Source: Fulvimarina sp. (GTDB lineage: Bacteria; Pseudomonadota; Alphaproteobacteria; Rhizobiales; Rhizobiaceae). From it: a stretch of 64,000 nt of DNA. This document shows positions 12,687 to 20,228 of this stretch, piece by piece (the first letter of the stretch is position 1; every line of letters begins with the position of its first letter). The translations under genes were made by a program, and so were the position numbers. The stretch is taken from positions 1-64,000 of the forward strand of contig PACL01000017.1 in assembly GCA_002700095.1 (NCBI GenBank), written 5' to 3'. The notes beneath the pieces were generated by a model. That model was not told the DNA's origin, made no database searches, and was given only the letters and a program-made list of their open reading frames with translations.

Positions 12687-15103
12687 TCCGGTCCCCCGCT
12701 CCATTCGGCCGCCGCCCGCGGGCTCGACAGGAGATAGCGCTGGGTGAGGAGGTCGGAGATCAGCGCGAGATCGCCGACGACCCGATCGAGAAAGGCGCTG
12801 TCGACCTCGACGGCGTCGGCGGTCTGCAGCCGGACCTTCAGCCTTGCCAGGCGGCGGAACAACAGGTCCGGCGTCTCGCCGAGATGCACCCCCGGCAGCG
12901 CCGAGGTCACCTCGGAAAGAGTGTTGATCTGGAAGGCGAGTGAGCGGGGATTGAGCGGGTCGAGGACCGCGAGATCGACCACCGTCTCCTCCGACAGGTT
13001 CACCGAATAGCGCCGGCGATAGGTGACGGAGGAATCGGTGAAGGTGAGCAGCGCCTCCAGCGCGCCGACCGGCGCCTCGCCCGAAAGCAGGGCCGAGACC
13101 ACCGCCGCCGTCGCCTGGCCGCGCTCCAGCGCCCGGCCGCACTGCATGAAGCGCCAGCCGGTGAAGCGGTACATATTCTCGTGGGCAAGGCCGGCAAAGC
13201 CGGAGAGATGGGTGAGGATGGCGCTGGTCAGGCCGACGACGTCCTCGTCCTTCTCGGCGATGGCGTCGAGGACGAGGGCGACGATGTCCTTCAGCGTGCG
13301 CCAGGCGTCCGGGGAGAAGCGCTCGCGGATGCGCGAGGCGGTGTCCGCCGCCTGCCGGGCGAGGGCGAGGAGGCCGCGCTCGGGATGGCCGCCCTCGATC
13401 TCGACGCCGTAGTCCTCGAGGATCGTCGCGATGCGGGCCTCGAGCTCGCCCTCGCTCCAGCCCTCGCCGGCGCGGCCCGCATGCAGTCGCAACAGCCGCG
13501 CCGCCACCTCGCCGCGCTCGGCATAGCGGCCGAGCCAGAACAGATTGTCCGCCGCCCGGGCGGGCAGCGCCCCCGGCAGGCGCCGGGAGAAGCGGTCGCC
13601 TTTCGGCCCGAGCAGCGTCACCGGCTTGGCGGCCGGCGCCGGCGAGGGGATCCAGACATCGATCGAGCCGCCGCCCCGCTGCATCGAGATCACCCGCGCA
13701 TCGCGCGAATCGGCGACGCGGGCAAAGCCGCCCGGCATCACGTGCCAGCCCTCCTCGTCGCGCATCAGGAAAGCGCGCAGCGTCACCGGCCGCGGCTCCA
13801 GCCCCTTGTCGCCGAACACCGGCGCGGTCGACAGGGCGGCGATCTCCTGGCCGACCAGGGAAACGCCCTCGCGGGTCGTTGCGGGAACCTTCTGGCCGCC
13901 GGAGCCGGGCCTTGCCGCGGTCTCGCCCATCACCGGAAAATGCGGCGCGCCGGGAAAGGCCGGGCCGAGCTGCAGCCGGGCGGCGTTCTCCTCGACGAAG
14001 CGGCGGATCTTCTCCTGGCCGCACCACCAGGTGGCGATGGTCGGCAGCGTCAGTTCCTCGCCGAGAAGCGCTTTTGCCAGCGGCTTCTGGAAAGCGAGCA
14101 GCGCCGGCGTCTCGAGAATGCCGGCGCCGAGCGCGTTGACGAGGGTGAGGGCGCCGGAGCGCACCGCGCGGGCGAGACCCGGCGTGCCGATGCGCGAGCC
14201 GCCGAAGAGTTCGAGCGGATCGCAGAAATCGGCGTCGAGCCGCCGCCACAGGACGCGGATCGGCTGAAATCCGTCGACGGTCCGCACCTCCGCCCGGTCT
14301 CCATGGACGACGAGGTCGCCGCCTTCGAGGAGCAGCAGGCCGAGATAGCGGGCGAGATAGGCGTGTTCGTAATAGGTCTCGTTGTGCGGGCCCGGCGTCA
14401 GAAGGCCGATCCGGGCCCGCTCCGGCCCGCCGAGCGCGAACAGCATCTCCCGGAACCTGCGGAAGAAGCCGGCGAGGCGCTCGACATTGAGGGCGCGCGA
14501 GACGTCGGGAAAGGCCTTGGAGGTCGCGACCCGGTTCTCCAGCGCGAAGCCCGCGCCCGATGGGGCCTGGGTGCGGTCGCCGAGCACCCACCAGCGCCCG
14601 TCCGGGCCCCGGCCGAGATCCACGGCGATGAAGGACAGGAGCGGCGCCGAACCTTTGCCCTGGCTCGCAAGCGGCCGCAGGAACTCCGGATTGCGCCCGA
14701 GGAGGATGCCGGGAAGCACGCCCTCGGCGATCACCCGGCGCTCGCCATAGAGGTCGGCGAGCAGCCTTTCCAGGAAGGTCGCGCGCTGGACGAGGCCGTC
14801 GCAGAGCGTCGTCCATTCGTCCCGGTCGATCACCAGCGCCGGATGGCCGAGCGGCCATTCGTGGCTCTGTTCGCTGCCCTCGCCATAGACCTGGTGGAAG
14901 ACGCCGGCCTCGGAGAGATACTGCCGGGAGGAGGCGAAGCGCCGGCCGAGCTCGCTTTCGGCCATCGGCGCGAGCTTTGCCATCAGTGGCGCGTAATGCG
15001 GCCGCACGCCGCCGCCGGGGGCGATCATCTCGTCCCGGCCCTTGGCGGCGAGAGTGGCATAGCGGCGAATGAGAGGAGGTTCCGGTGGCACGTGATTCCG
15101 CAT
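12683..15103 (-). CDS. Circularly permuted ATP-grasp amidoligase fused to an alpha-E domain
   Basis: An 806-residue protein. Residues ~25-470 match the circularly permuted ATP-grasp type 2 family (DUF404/DUF407): YLSEAGVFHQVYGEGSEQ, RWWVLGDRTQAPSGAGFALE, GPHNETYYEHAYLA and LWRRLDADFCDPLELF. Residues ~495-806 are an alpha-E (DUF403) helical domain starting ADNLFWLGRYAERGE. The two domains are separate adjacent genes in many bacteria; here they are one chain, which argues that they act together. Published comparative genomics (Iyer and colleagues, amidoligase survey) predicts these ATP-grasps ligate amino acids or peptides, with alpha-E and transglutaminase partners. It overlaps the transglutaminase gene downstream (ATGA) and is divergent from the sodium channel gene, 62 bp away. 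Confidence 0.9.
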   Translation of the reverse strand: MRNHVPPEPPLIRRYATLAAKGRDEMIAPGGGVRPHYAPLMAKLAPMAESELGRRFASSRQYLSEAGVFHQVYGEGSEQSHEWPLGHPALVIDRDEWTTLCDGLVQRATFLERLLADLYGERRVIAEGVLPGILLGRNPEFLRPLASQGKGSAPLLSFIAVDLGRGPDGRWWVLGDRTQAPSGAGFALENRVATSKAFPDVSRALNVERLAGFFRRFREMLFALGGPERARIGLLTPGPHNETYYEHAYLARYLGLLLLEGGDLVVHGDRAEVRTVDGFQPIRVLWRRLDADFCDPLELFGGSRIGTPGLARAVRSGALTLVNALGAGILETPALLAFQKPLAKALLGEELTLPTIATWWCGQEKIRRFVEENAARLQLGPAFPGAPHFPVMGETAARPGSGGQKVPATTREGVSLVGQEIAALSTAPVFGDKGLEPRPVTLRAFLMRDEEGWHVMPGGFARVADSRDARVISMQRGGGSIDVWIPSPAPAAKPVTLLGPKGDRFSRRLPGALPARAADNLFWLGRYAERGEVAARLLRLHAGRAGEGWSEGELEARIATILEDYGVEIEGGHPERGLLALARQAADTASRIRERFSPDAWRTLKDIVALVLDAIAEKDEDVVGLTSAILTHLSGFAGLAHENMYRFTGWRFMQCGRALERGQATAAVVSALLSGEAPVGALEALLTFTDSSVTYRRRYSVNLSEETVVDLAVLDPLNPRSLAFQINTLSEVTSALPGVHLGETPDLLFRRLARLKVRLQTADAVEVDSAFLDRVVGDLALISDLLTQRYLLSSPRAAAEWSGGPE

Positions 15104-15165
15104 GATGATCGTTGCTCGGCTATGCTAAGGGGCTGCCGACCCGTCGATCATAGAGTACAAATCGC

Positions 15166-15996
15166 ATGCGCGCGCGCCTCACGACCATTCTGCTCTCCAA
15201 TCGCTGGGAACGCTTCATCGTGTCCCTGATCATCGTCAACGCGGTGATTCTCGGCCTGGAGACCGACGCCTCGATCATGGCCTCGTTCGGCCATATCCTC
15301 CTGGCCCTCGACACCCTCATCCTCGGTCTTTTCGTGATCGAGATAGCCCTGCGCATCACCGCCTTCGGCTGGCGCTTCTTCACCCAGCCCTGGTCGCTGT
15401 TCGACTTCTTCGTCGTCGCCATCGCGCTGGTGCCGGCGACCGGGCCGCTGACGGTGCTGCGGGCGTTGCGCATCCTGCGGGTTCTCCGCCTGGTCTCGGT
15501 CGTTCCGTCGCTGCGCCGCGTCGTCGGCGGCCTCGTCGCGGCGCTCCCCGGCATGGGCTCGATCATCGGCCTCCTGCTCCTGACCTTCTACATCTTCGCC
15601 GTCATGGCGACGAAGCTCTACGGGGCGACTTTTCCCGAATGGTTCGGCACGCTCGGCGCGTCCTTCTACACCCTCTTCCAGGTGATGACGCTGGAAAGCT
15701 GGTCGATGGGCATCGTCAGGCCGGTGATGGAGGCGCATCCCGCCGCCTGGCTGTTCTTCGTGCCGTTCATCCTGTGCACCACCTATGCCGTGCTCAACCT
15801 CTTCATCGGTGTCATCGTCTCGGCGATGCAGGACGAACAGCTGGCCAATGCCGAGGCGGAACAGTCGCACCGCCACGACGAGAACCTCGAAATCCTCGCC
15901 GAGCTGAGGGCGATGCGCGCCGAGATTGCGGAGCTGCGGGCGGCGAGTGGCGGGCGCAGGCTGGGATCGGAGGGCGATGCGTCGGCGCCGGCGTGA
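15166..15996 (+). CDS. Voltage-gated sodium channel of the bacterial NaChBac/NavAb type
   Basis: A 276-residue six-helix channel subunit that would assemble as a tetramer in the inner membrane. The voltage sensor S4 carries arginines every third residue (R99, R102, R105, R108). The pore has FPEWFGTLGASFYTLFQ followed by the selectivity filter TLESWSM at residues 175-181, with E177 as high-field-strength glutamate. Filter sequence and residue numbers coincide with those of NavAb, the structurally solved Arcobacter channel. The C-terminal ~45 residues (from about 226) have the heptad pattern of the family's coiled-coil bundle. It is divergent from the ATP-grasp gene and 120 bp upstream of an iron-type ABC operon. 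Physiological role, perhaps motility or ion homeostasis as in Bacillus, is unknown here. Confidence 0.95.
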   Translation: MRARLTTILLSNRWERFIVSLIIVNAVILGLETDASIMASFGHILLALDTLILGLFVIEIALRITAFGWRFFTQPWSLFDFFVVAIALVPATGPLTVLRALRILRVLRLVSVVPSLRRVVGGLVAALPGMGSIIGLLLLTFYIFAVMATKLYGATFPEWFGTLGASFYTLFQVMTLESWSMGIVRPVMEAHPAAWLFFVPFILCTTYAVLNLFIGVIVSAMQDEQLANAEAEQSHRHDENLEILAELRAMRAEIAELRAASGGRRLGSEGDASAPA

Positions 15997-16116
15997 CGGC
16001 ATGAGGGCGCAGCCGCGAGTTTCCGGTCCATCAAACTTGATCGCCATTGTCTTGTTTGAGCTGATCGACTACAGCGGCAAGCGGCTTCCCTCCCCCGCTT
16101 CGAAGGACCCACGCCC

Positions 16117-17136
16117 ATGTCCGCGTCCCGCTTCGGTCTCGCCCTCTGCTGCGCCGCAACTGCCTGTCTGGCATCCTTTTCGGCCCGCGCCGAGCCGACC
16201 GGCTATCCCCTGACGATCGAGAATTGCGGGCAGCCGGTCACCTTCGCGGCAGCGCCGAAGCGGGCCGTCGCGCTGGGCCAGAACAGCGCCGAGATCATGC
16301 TGCTCCTCGGGCTCGAGGATCGGATGGCCGCCACGGCCTTCTGGCCGACCAACGTCCTGCCGGACCTCGCTGCCGCCAACGACAAGGTCAAGCTCCTGAC
16401 CGTCGAGTTCCCGAAGCTCGAATCCGTCCTGGCGGAGCAGCCGGATTTCGTCGCGGCCTCGCTGACGACCCTGCTGGGCCCGGACAGCAAGGTCGCCAAG
16501 CGCGACGACTTCGAGCAGCTCGGCATCCCGACCTATCTGTCGCCCAGCGCCTGCGCGACCAGCCAGGATACCGGCGACGGCTATGGCAGCCGCGCCCAGC
16601 TGTGGAGCATGGACCTCCTCTACCAGGAGATCGGCGAGCTTTCGCAGATCTTCGACGTCGCCGATCGCGGCGAGGCCCTGATCGCCGACTTCAAGGCGCG
16701 CGAGGCGGCGCTGCGCGAGACGTTCCAGGACGATCCGGACCTGACGTTCCTGTTCTGGTTCTCCAGCCCGTCGCCGGCCGACGACGCCTATCTCGGCGGC
16801 GGCAACGGACCCTCCGGCTACATCGCCGACCTCCTCGGCGGCTCGAACGCGATCAAGACCGAAGCCGAGTGGCCGACCCTCGGCTGGGAAGGCATCATCG
16901 CCGCCCGTCCCGCCGTCATCGTCGTTGCCGAGCTCGACCGCAACCGCTGGGAACTCGACAAGGCGGAGAACAAGATCGCCTTCCTCACCTCCGATCCCTC
17001 GGTCAGCCAGATGGACGCCGTGCGCGAGGGCCGCATCCTGACGATGAACGGCGCAGCGATGAATCCGAGCATCCGGACGATCTACGGCGCGGAAGAGCTC
17101 GCCCGGCAGCTCGAGGCGCTGAAAACGCCGCAATGA
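16117..17136 (+). CDS. Periplasmic binding protein of an iron/siderophore-type ABC transporter
   Basis: A 339-residue protein with a Sec signal peptide ending near ARAEP (residue ~24) and a class III (FepB/BtuF-like) binding-protein fold: PKRAVALGQNSAEIMLLLGL early, and YIADLLGG, IIAARPAVIVV and RILTMNG later. Such proteins bind ferric siderophores, haem or cobalamin and deliver them to a FecCD permease. The permease start overlaps its stop (ATGA) and the ATPase follows, so SBP, permease and ATPase form one operon. No TonB receptor gene is adjacent, so substrate cannot be assigned; a separate receptor-linked system lies at 59-64 kb. Confidence 0.88.
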   Translation: MSASRFGLALCCAATACLASFSARAEPTGYPLTIENCGQPVTFAAAPKRAVALGQNSAEIMLLLGLEDRMAATAFWPTNVLPDLAAANDKVKLLTVEFPKLESVLAEQPDFVAASLTTLLGPDSKVAKRDDFEQLGIPTYLSPSACATSQDTGDGYGSRAQLWSMDLLYQEIGELSQIFDVADRGEALIADFKAREAALRETFQDDPDLTFLFWFSSPSPADDAYLGGGNGPSGYIADLLGGSNAIKTEAEWPTLGWEGIIAARPAVIVVAELDRNRWELDKAENKIAFLTSDPSVSQMDAVREGRILTMNGAAMNPSIRTIYGAEELARQLEALKTPQ

Positions 17137-18170
17137 CCGAGGAGACCTTCCGGGGCGAGCCGCTGCGGCTCGCCCTGCTATCGCTTTCGGCCCTTTGCGT
17201 GCTCGCCTTCGCGGTGGCGGTGGCGACCGCAATCGGCGACTACGACATTCCGCTGCGCACGGTCTTCCTGTCGATCACCAACAAGCTCGGCCTGTCTTCG
17301 GCCCCGCTCAGCCGGATCGAGGAGAGCGTCGTGTGGAACCTGCGTCTCAGCCGGGCGCTGGTGGCCGCGCTCTGCGGCGCCGGGCTGGCGATCTGCGGCG
17401 CCATCCTCCAGTCGCTGCTGCGCAACCCGCTCGCCGAGCCGTTCGTGCTGGGGGTCTCCGCCGGCGCCTCGACCGGCGCCGTCGCGGTCATCATTCTGGG
17501 CATCGGCGCCGGCATGGTGTCGCTGTCGCTGGGCGCCTTCGTCGGCGCCTTCGCCGCCTTCGGCTTCGTCGCGCTCCTCTCCAGCGGGACGACCACCGGG
17601 CCAAGCCACACGATCCTTGCCGGCGTCGCCGCCTCTCAGCTCTTCAACGCGCTCACCGCCTACATCGTCACCACCTCCGGCAACGCCCAGCAGGCGCGCG
17701 ACGTGATGTTCTGGCTCCTCGGCAGCTTCGGCGGCGTGCGCTGGCCGGAATTCCAGCTGCTCCTGGTGGTGGTCGTCGCCTGCCTCCTCGTCTGCATCCT
17801 CTACGCCCGCACCCTCGACGCCTTCACCTTCGGCGACGAGGAAGCCGCCTCGCTGGGCATCTCGGTCGCGAAGGTGAGGCTCGTCTTGTTCGGCGTCACG
17901 GCGCTGATGACCGCCACCATCGTTTCCATGGTTGGCACGATCGGCTTCGTCGGCCTCGTCGTGCCCCATGCCGCCCGCTTCCTGGTCGGACCGACCCATC
18001 TAAAGCTCTTGCCGGCCTGCGCCCTCGTCGGTGCGGTGTTCATGGTCCTCGCCGACATCGCCTCGCGGGTCGCCGTGCCGCAGCAGACGCTGCCGATCGG
18101 CGTCGTCACCGCCCTCGTCGGCGTGCCGTTCTTCGCCCTGCTCCTCTATCGGGCGCGGCCGCAGTCATGA
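17133..18170 (+). CDS. FecCD-family ABC transporter permease
   Basis: A 345-residue polytopic inner-membrane protein. Family motifs visible are LRLSRALVAALCGAGLAICG, LLRNPLAEPFVLGVSAGAS, DVMFWLLGSFGGVRW, LGISVAKVRL and GTIGFVGLVVPHAAR, the last including the coupling-helix region that contacts the ATPase. About nine to ten hydrophobic segments are seen. The start at 17133 overlaps the upstream stop by four bases and its own stop overlaps the ATPase start in the same way, so the three genes are translationally coupled. It would move iron chelate or a related metal complex inward. Confidence 0.92.
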   Translation: MTEETFRGEPLRLALLSLSALCVLAFAVAVATAIGDYDIPLRTVFLSITNKLGLSSAPLSRIEESVVWNLRLSRALVAALCGAGLAICGAILQSLLRNPLAEPFVLGVSAGASTGAVAVIILGIGAGMVSLSLGAFVGAFAAFGFVALLSSGTTTGPSHTILAGVAASQLFNALTAYIVTTSGNAQQARDVMFWLLGSFGGVRWPEFQLLLVVVVACLLVCILYARTLDAFTFGDEEAASLGISVAKVRLVLFGVTALMTATIVSMVGTIGFVGLVVPHAARFLVGPTHLKLLPACALVGAVFMVLADIASRVAVPQQTLPIGVVTALVGVPFFALLLYRARPQS

Positions 18171-18931
18171 GCGTCGTCGCCGAAAATCTCGTCTGGGGCA
18201 TGGGCAAGAAGACCATCGTCGACGGCGTGTCCCTGGAGGTCGTCGAGGGGGAGACGGTCGGCCTCATCGGCCCGAACGGATCCGGCAAGTCGTCGCTGAT
18301 CCGGCTGCTGGCGGGGCTGCGGCGTCCCCGCCGCGGGCGCGTCGTGATCGGCGGGCGCGACGTCTCGCAGATCTCGCGGCGCGTCCTGGCGCGGCAGGTC
18401 GCGCTGGTGCAGCAGAACGCCTCGACCGAGATGAATGTCAGCGTCCTCGACGTCGTGCGGCTCGGCCGCACGCCCCACCGCTCGGCGCTGTCCGGCTGGT
18501 CGGCGGCCGACGAGGCGGCCGTGGCGACGGCGCTGGCGAGGGTCGGGATGGAAAGCCGCAAGCACCAGTCCTGGCCGACGCTGTCCGGCGGCGAGCGCCA
18601 GCGCGTCCATATCGCCCGGGCCCTGGCCCAGCAGCCGGCGATCCTGTTCCTCGACGAGCCGACCAACCATCTCGACATCGAGCATCAGATCGCGATCCTC
18701 AGGATGATCCGCGACCTCAAGCTCACCAGCCTCGTCGCCCTGCACGACCTCAACCACGCCGCCATGTTCTGCGACCGGATCGTGGTGATGCAGGACGGCG
18801 GCGTCGTCGCGGCCGGTCCCGCCGAGACGGTGCTGACCGAGGGGATGCTGAAGGCGGTCTTCCGGGTCGAGGGCCGGGTCGGCCGCTCGCCCTATCATCA
18901 GCGGCCACATATCGACTTTCTGGTGGATTGA
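18167..18931 (+). CDS. ABC transporter ATPase of the iron/siderophore type
   Basis: A 254-residue nucleotide-binding subunit with Walker A IGPNGSGKSSL, Q-loop VQQNAS, signature LSGGERQRVHIARAL, Walker B ILFLDEPTNHLD and switch histidine in VALHDLNHAAMF. The DEPTNHLD variant is usual for FepC/BtuD-type ATPases. It is the last gene of the SBP-permease-ATPase unit, starting inside the permease stop (ATGA). About 115 bp of non-coding sequence follow before the ParD-like gene. Confidence 0.94.
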   Translation: MSVVAENLVWGMGKKTIVDGVSLEVVEGETVGLIGPNGSGKSSLIRLLAGLRRPRRGRVVIGGRDVSQISRRVLARQVALVQQNASTEMNVSVLDVVRLGRTPHRSALSGWSAADEAAVATALARVGMESRKHQSWPTLSGGERQRVHIARALAQQPAILFLDEPTNHLDIEHQIAILRMIRDLKLTSLVALHDLNHAAMFCDRIVVMQDGGVVAAGPAETVLTEGMLKAVFRVEGRVGRSPYHQRPHIDFLVD

Positions 18932-18988
18932 GACAGCTTCGCGGGGGCAGGGCGTTGCCGCGGCACGTCGTCCGCGTCGGGCAGGCGA

Positions 18989-19028
18989 TTGACATCGCAA
19001 TATATGGAACATAAACGCTTCATATATT
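18989..19028 (+). promoter_or_regulatory. Promoter with an overlapping 8-bp inverted repeat, upstream of the ParD-like gene
   Basis: A consensus -35 TTGACA (18989-18994) is followed after 17 nt by TAAACG, a poor -10. Overlapping this is a perfect inverted repeat AATATATG (18999-19006) / CATATATT (19021-19028) with 14 nt between arms. The AT-rich patch stands out from its surroundings. A ribbon-helix-helix antitoxin commonly represses its own promoter from such a site, which is the inference here. Confidence 0.5.
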
Positions 19029-19046
19029 CATGATGGAGCTGACGAC

Positions 19047-19253
19047 ATGGGCCTCGTAAAGATCGACGACACCCTGCATGAAGAAATCCGTCGCGCCAGC
19101 ACGGTGATGTGCCGGTCCATCAACGCCCAAGCCGAGTTCTGGATGAAGATCGGGATGCTCGCCGAAGCCGACCCCACCATGACATTTCATGACATCGTGA
19201 AGGCGCAGCTTGAGGCGGCCGATGTCTGCCTCGCTTCGGCCGCCGCGGCCTGA
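19047..19253 (+). CDS. ParD-like antitoxin family protein
   Basis: A 68-residue protein beginning MGLVKIDDTLHEEIRRAS, with the pattern of the ParD-like (ribbon-helix-helix) family: a short beta strand, then helices including INAQAEFWMKIGMLAE and FHDIVKAQL. Members are proposed DNA-binding antitoxins. No RelE/ParE-type toxin is encoded on either side: the next gene is an NTF2-like protein and the upstream neighbour is an ABC ATPase. It is therefore an orphan antitoxin or a stand-alone regulator. Its likely promoter contains an inverted repeat fit for autoregulation. Confidence 0.75.
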   Translation: MGLVKIDDTLHEEIRRASTVMCRSINAQAEFWMKIGMLAEADPTMTFHDIVKAQLEAADVCLASAAAA

Positions 19254-19283
19254 CCGGCCGCATCGCTCAAGACATCGGGCAGG

Positions 19284-19700
19284 ATGACGATGACGCTTCA
19301 GGACGAAATCACGGCGTTCTTCGCCGACTATGTCGCGGCGTTCGCCCGCCGCGATCCCGATGCGCTGAGCGAGCTGTGGGAGCCTGTCGGACTGTTTCCC
19401 TCGCCGGGCGGTAACTTCGCGATTCCAAGGCAGGCGTTTCGCGACCATTGCCTGACGCTCATGGAATTCTATCGCCAACAGGGCGTCGTGCGAGTCGTCG
19501 GCCAGCTGCTGTCGGCAAGCGAGCTCTTCCAAAACGTCGCAGAGGCCCGCATGGCCTACCGAATGCTCGGGGAAGGCGACGATCTCATCGCCGAATGGGA
19601 GCATGTCTATGTTCTGCGCCGCAGTGACCGCTGGCGGGTGTCGCTGACGATCGCCGACGGCGAGATGGCGGCGTGGAAGGCACGAGGCGCGGAACTCTAG
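19284..19700 (+). CDS. NTF2-like (SnoaL-type) protein
   Basis: A 138-residue cytoplasmic protein with the cone-shaped NTF2-like pattern: an N-terminal helix (FFADYVAAFARRDPDALSELW), a middle helical part and a C-terminal sheet with HVYVLRRSDRWRVSLTIADG. Such proteins include small ketosteroid isomerase-like enzymes and many uncharacterised ones, so no reaction is assigned. It starts 30 bp after the ParD-like gene and may be co-transcribed with it, and it converges with the brnA gene one base from its stop. An in-frame ATG two codons downstream of the first (MTMTLQ) is equally possible. Confidence 0.65.
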   Translation: MTMTLQDEITAFFADYVAAFARRDPDALSELWEPVGLFPSPGGNFAIPRQAFRDHCLTLMEFYRQQGVVRVVGQLLSASELFQNVAEARMAYRMLGEGDDLIAEWEHVYVLRRSDRWRVSLTIADGEMAAWKARGAEL

Positions 19701-19701
19701 A

Positions 19702-19977
19702 CTAGCTGTTCGAATGCTCGGCCGCGTAGGCTTCAAGCACGCCGCGTATCGCTTCGGCGGGATCCGGCCCCTCCCGTTCGAAGAATTCCATCGCCGCCGG
19801 GCTGAGGGTGATCGACACGCTGTTTCGTGTCCGCGGCGGGTGGAGCACCGCACCCTTCCAGAAGTCTTCGCCGAGATCTTCTCCGTCGGGCGCGTCTGCC
19901 GGACGCCGAAGGTCACCGGCCTCATCCATGGCCCTGAGCGCGTCCAGCGAGACTCGCCGAATATCGTTGTCGGTCAC
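19702..19977 (-). CDS. brnA: BrnA-type antitoxin
   Basis: A 91-residue protein. The GTG start at 19977 is chosen because a strong Shine-Dalgarno (AAAGGAGGG on the minus strand, complement of 19982-19990) sits directly before it; no ATG fits. The C-terminal half (RNSVSITLSPAAMEFF followed by helices) is the ribbon-helix-helix DNA-binding part, and the N-terminal half with DFWKGAVLHPP is the toxin-binding segment usual in BrnA. The gene overlaps the end of the upstream brnT by 56 bp, the usual BrnT-BrnA order. BrnA neutralises BrnT and represses the operon in the Brucella system that defines the family. Confidence 0.85.
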   Translation of the reverse strand: MTDNDIRRVSLDALRAMDEAGDLRRPADAPDGEDLGEDFWKGAVLHPPRTRNSVSITLSPAAMEFFEREGPDPAEAIRGVLEAYAAEHSNS

Positions 19978-20215
19978 GTGTCCCTCCTTTCCAGGCCGTG
20001 ATGATGCGAAGGCTGCTGCCGCGCACCGTGTGGACGACAACATAGCACTCCCCGCCGACCATTCCCAAGGAGATGGTGCGTGGTTCGCCATAGTCGGCGC
20101 GACGGTCCGGCTTGTCGAGTGTCCAGTCTTCGAAGATCCGGGCGGCGACGAGAAGGTCGACGCCATGCTTCAGCAGTGTCGCCTGCCGCTTCGCCTCGTC
20201 CCACTCGATCTCCAC
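19922..20215 (-). CDS. brnT: BrnT-type ribonuclease toxin
   Basis: A 97-residue protein of usual BrnT size. Family features are the N-terminal EIEWDEAKRQATLLKHGV, AARIFEDWTL in the middle, and the C-terminal YVVVHTVRGSSLRIITAWKG with basic residues. BrnT is a RelE-fold RNase that stalls translation under stress until bound by BrnA. The start is GTG at 20215, 13 bp after the end of the large transglutaminase gene, so it may be read from that transcript as well as from its own promoter; its Shine-Dalgarno is weak. The pair appears intact. Confidence 0.85.
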   Translation of the reverse strand: MEIEWDEAKRQATLLKHGVDLLVAARIFEDWTLDKPDRRADYGEPRTISLGMVGGECYVVVHTVRGSSLRIITAWKGGTRDRQRYSASLAGRAQGHG

Positions 20216-20228
20216 GGCGGGCTTGGCA

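Noticed and set aside
12687-14858. Long upstream extension of the transglutaminase frame on the minus strand
   Set aside because: It is an out-of-frame reading of the ATP-grasp/alpha-E gene; the transglutaminase starts at the ATGA overlap.
13181-15229. 682-codon plus-strand frame opposite the ATP-grasp/alpha-E gene
   Set aside because: It covers the divergent promoter and the sodium channel start in the wrong frame; composition is typical of an antisense shadow.
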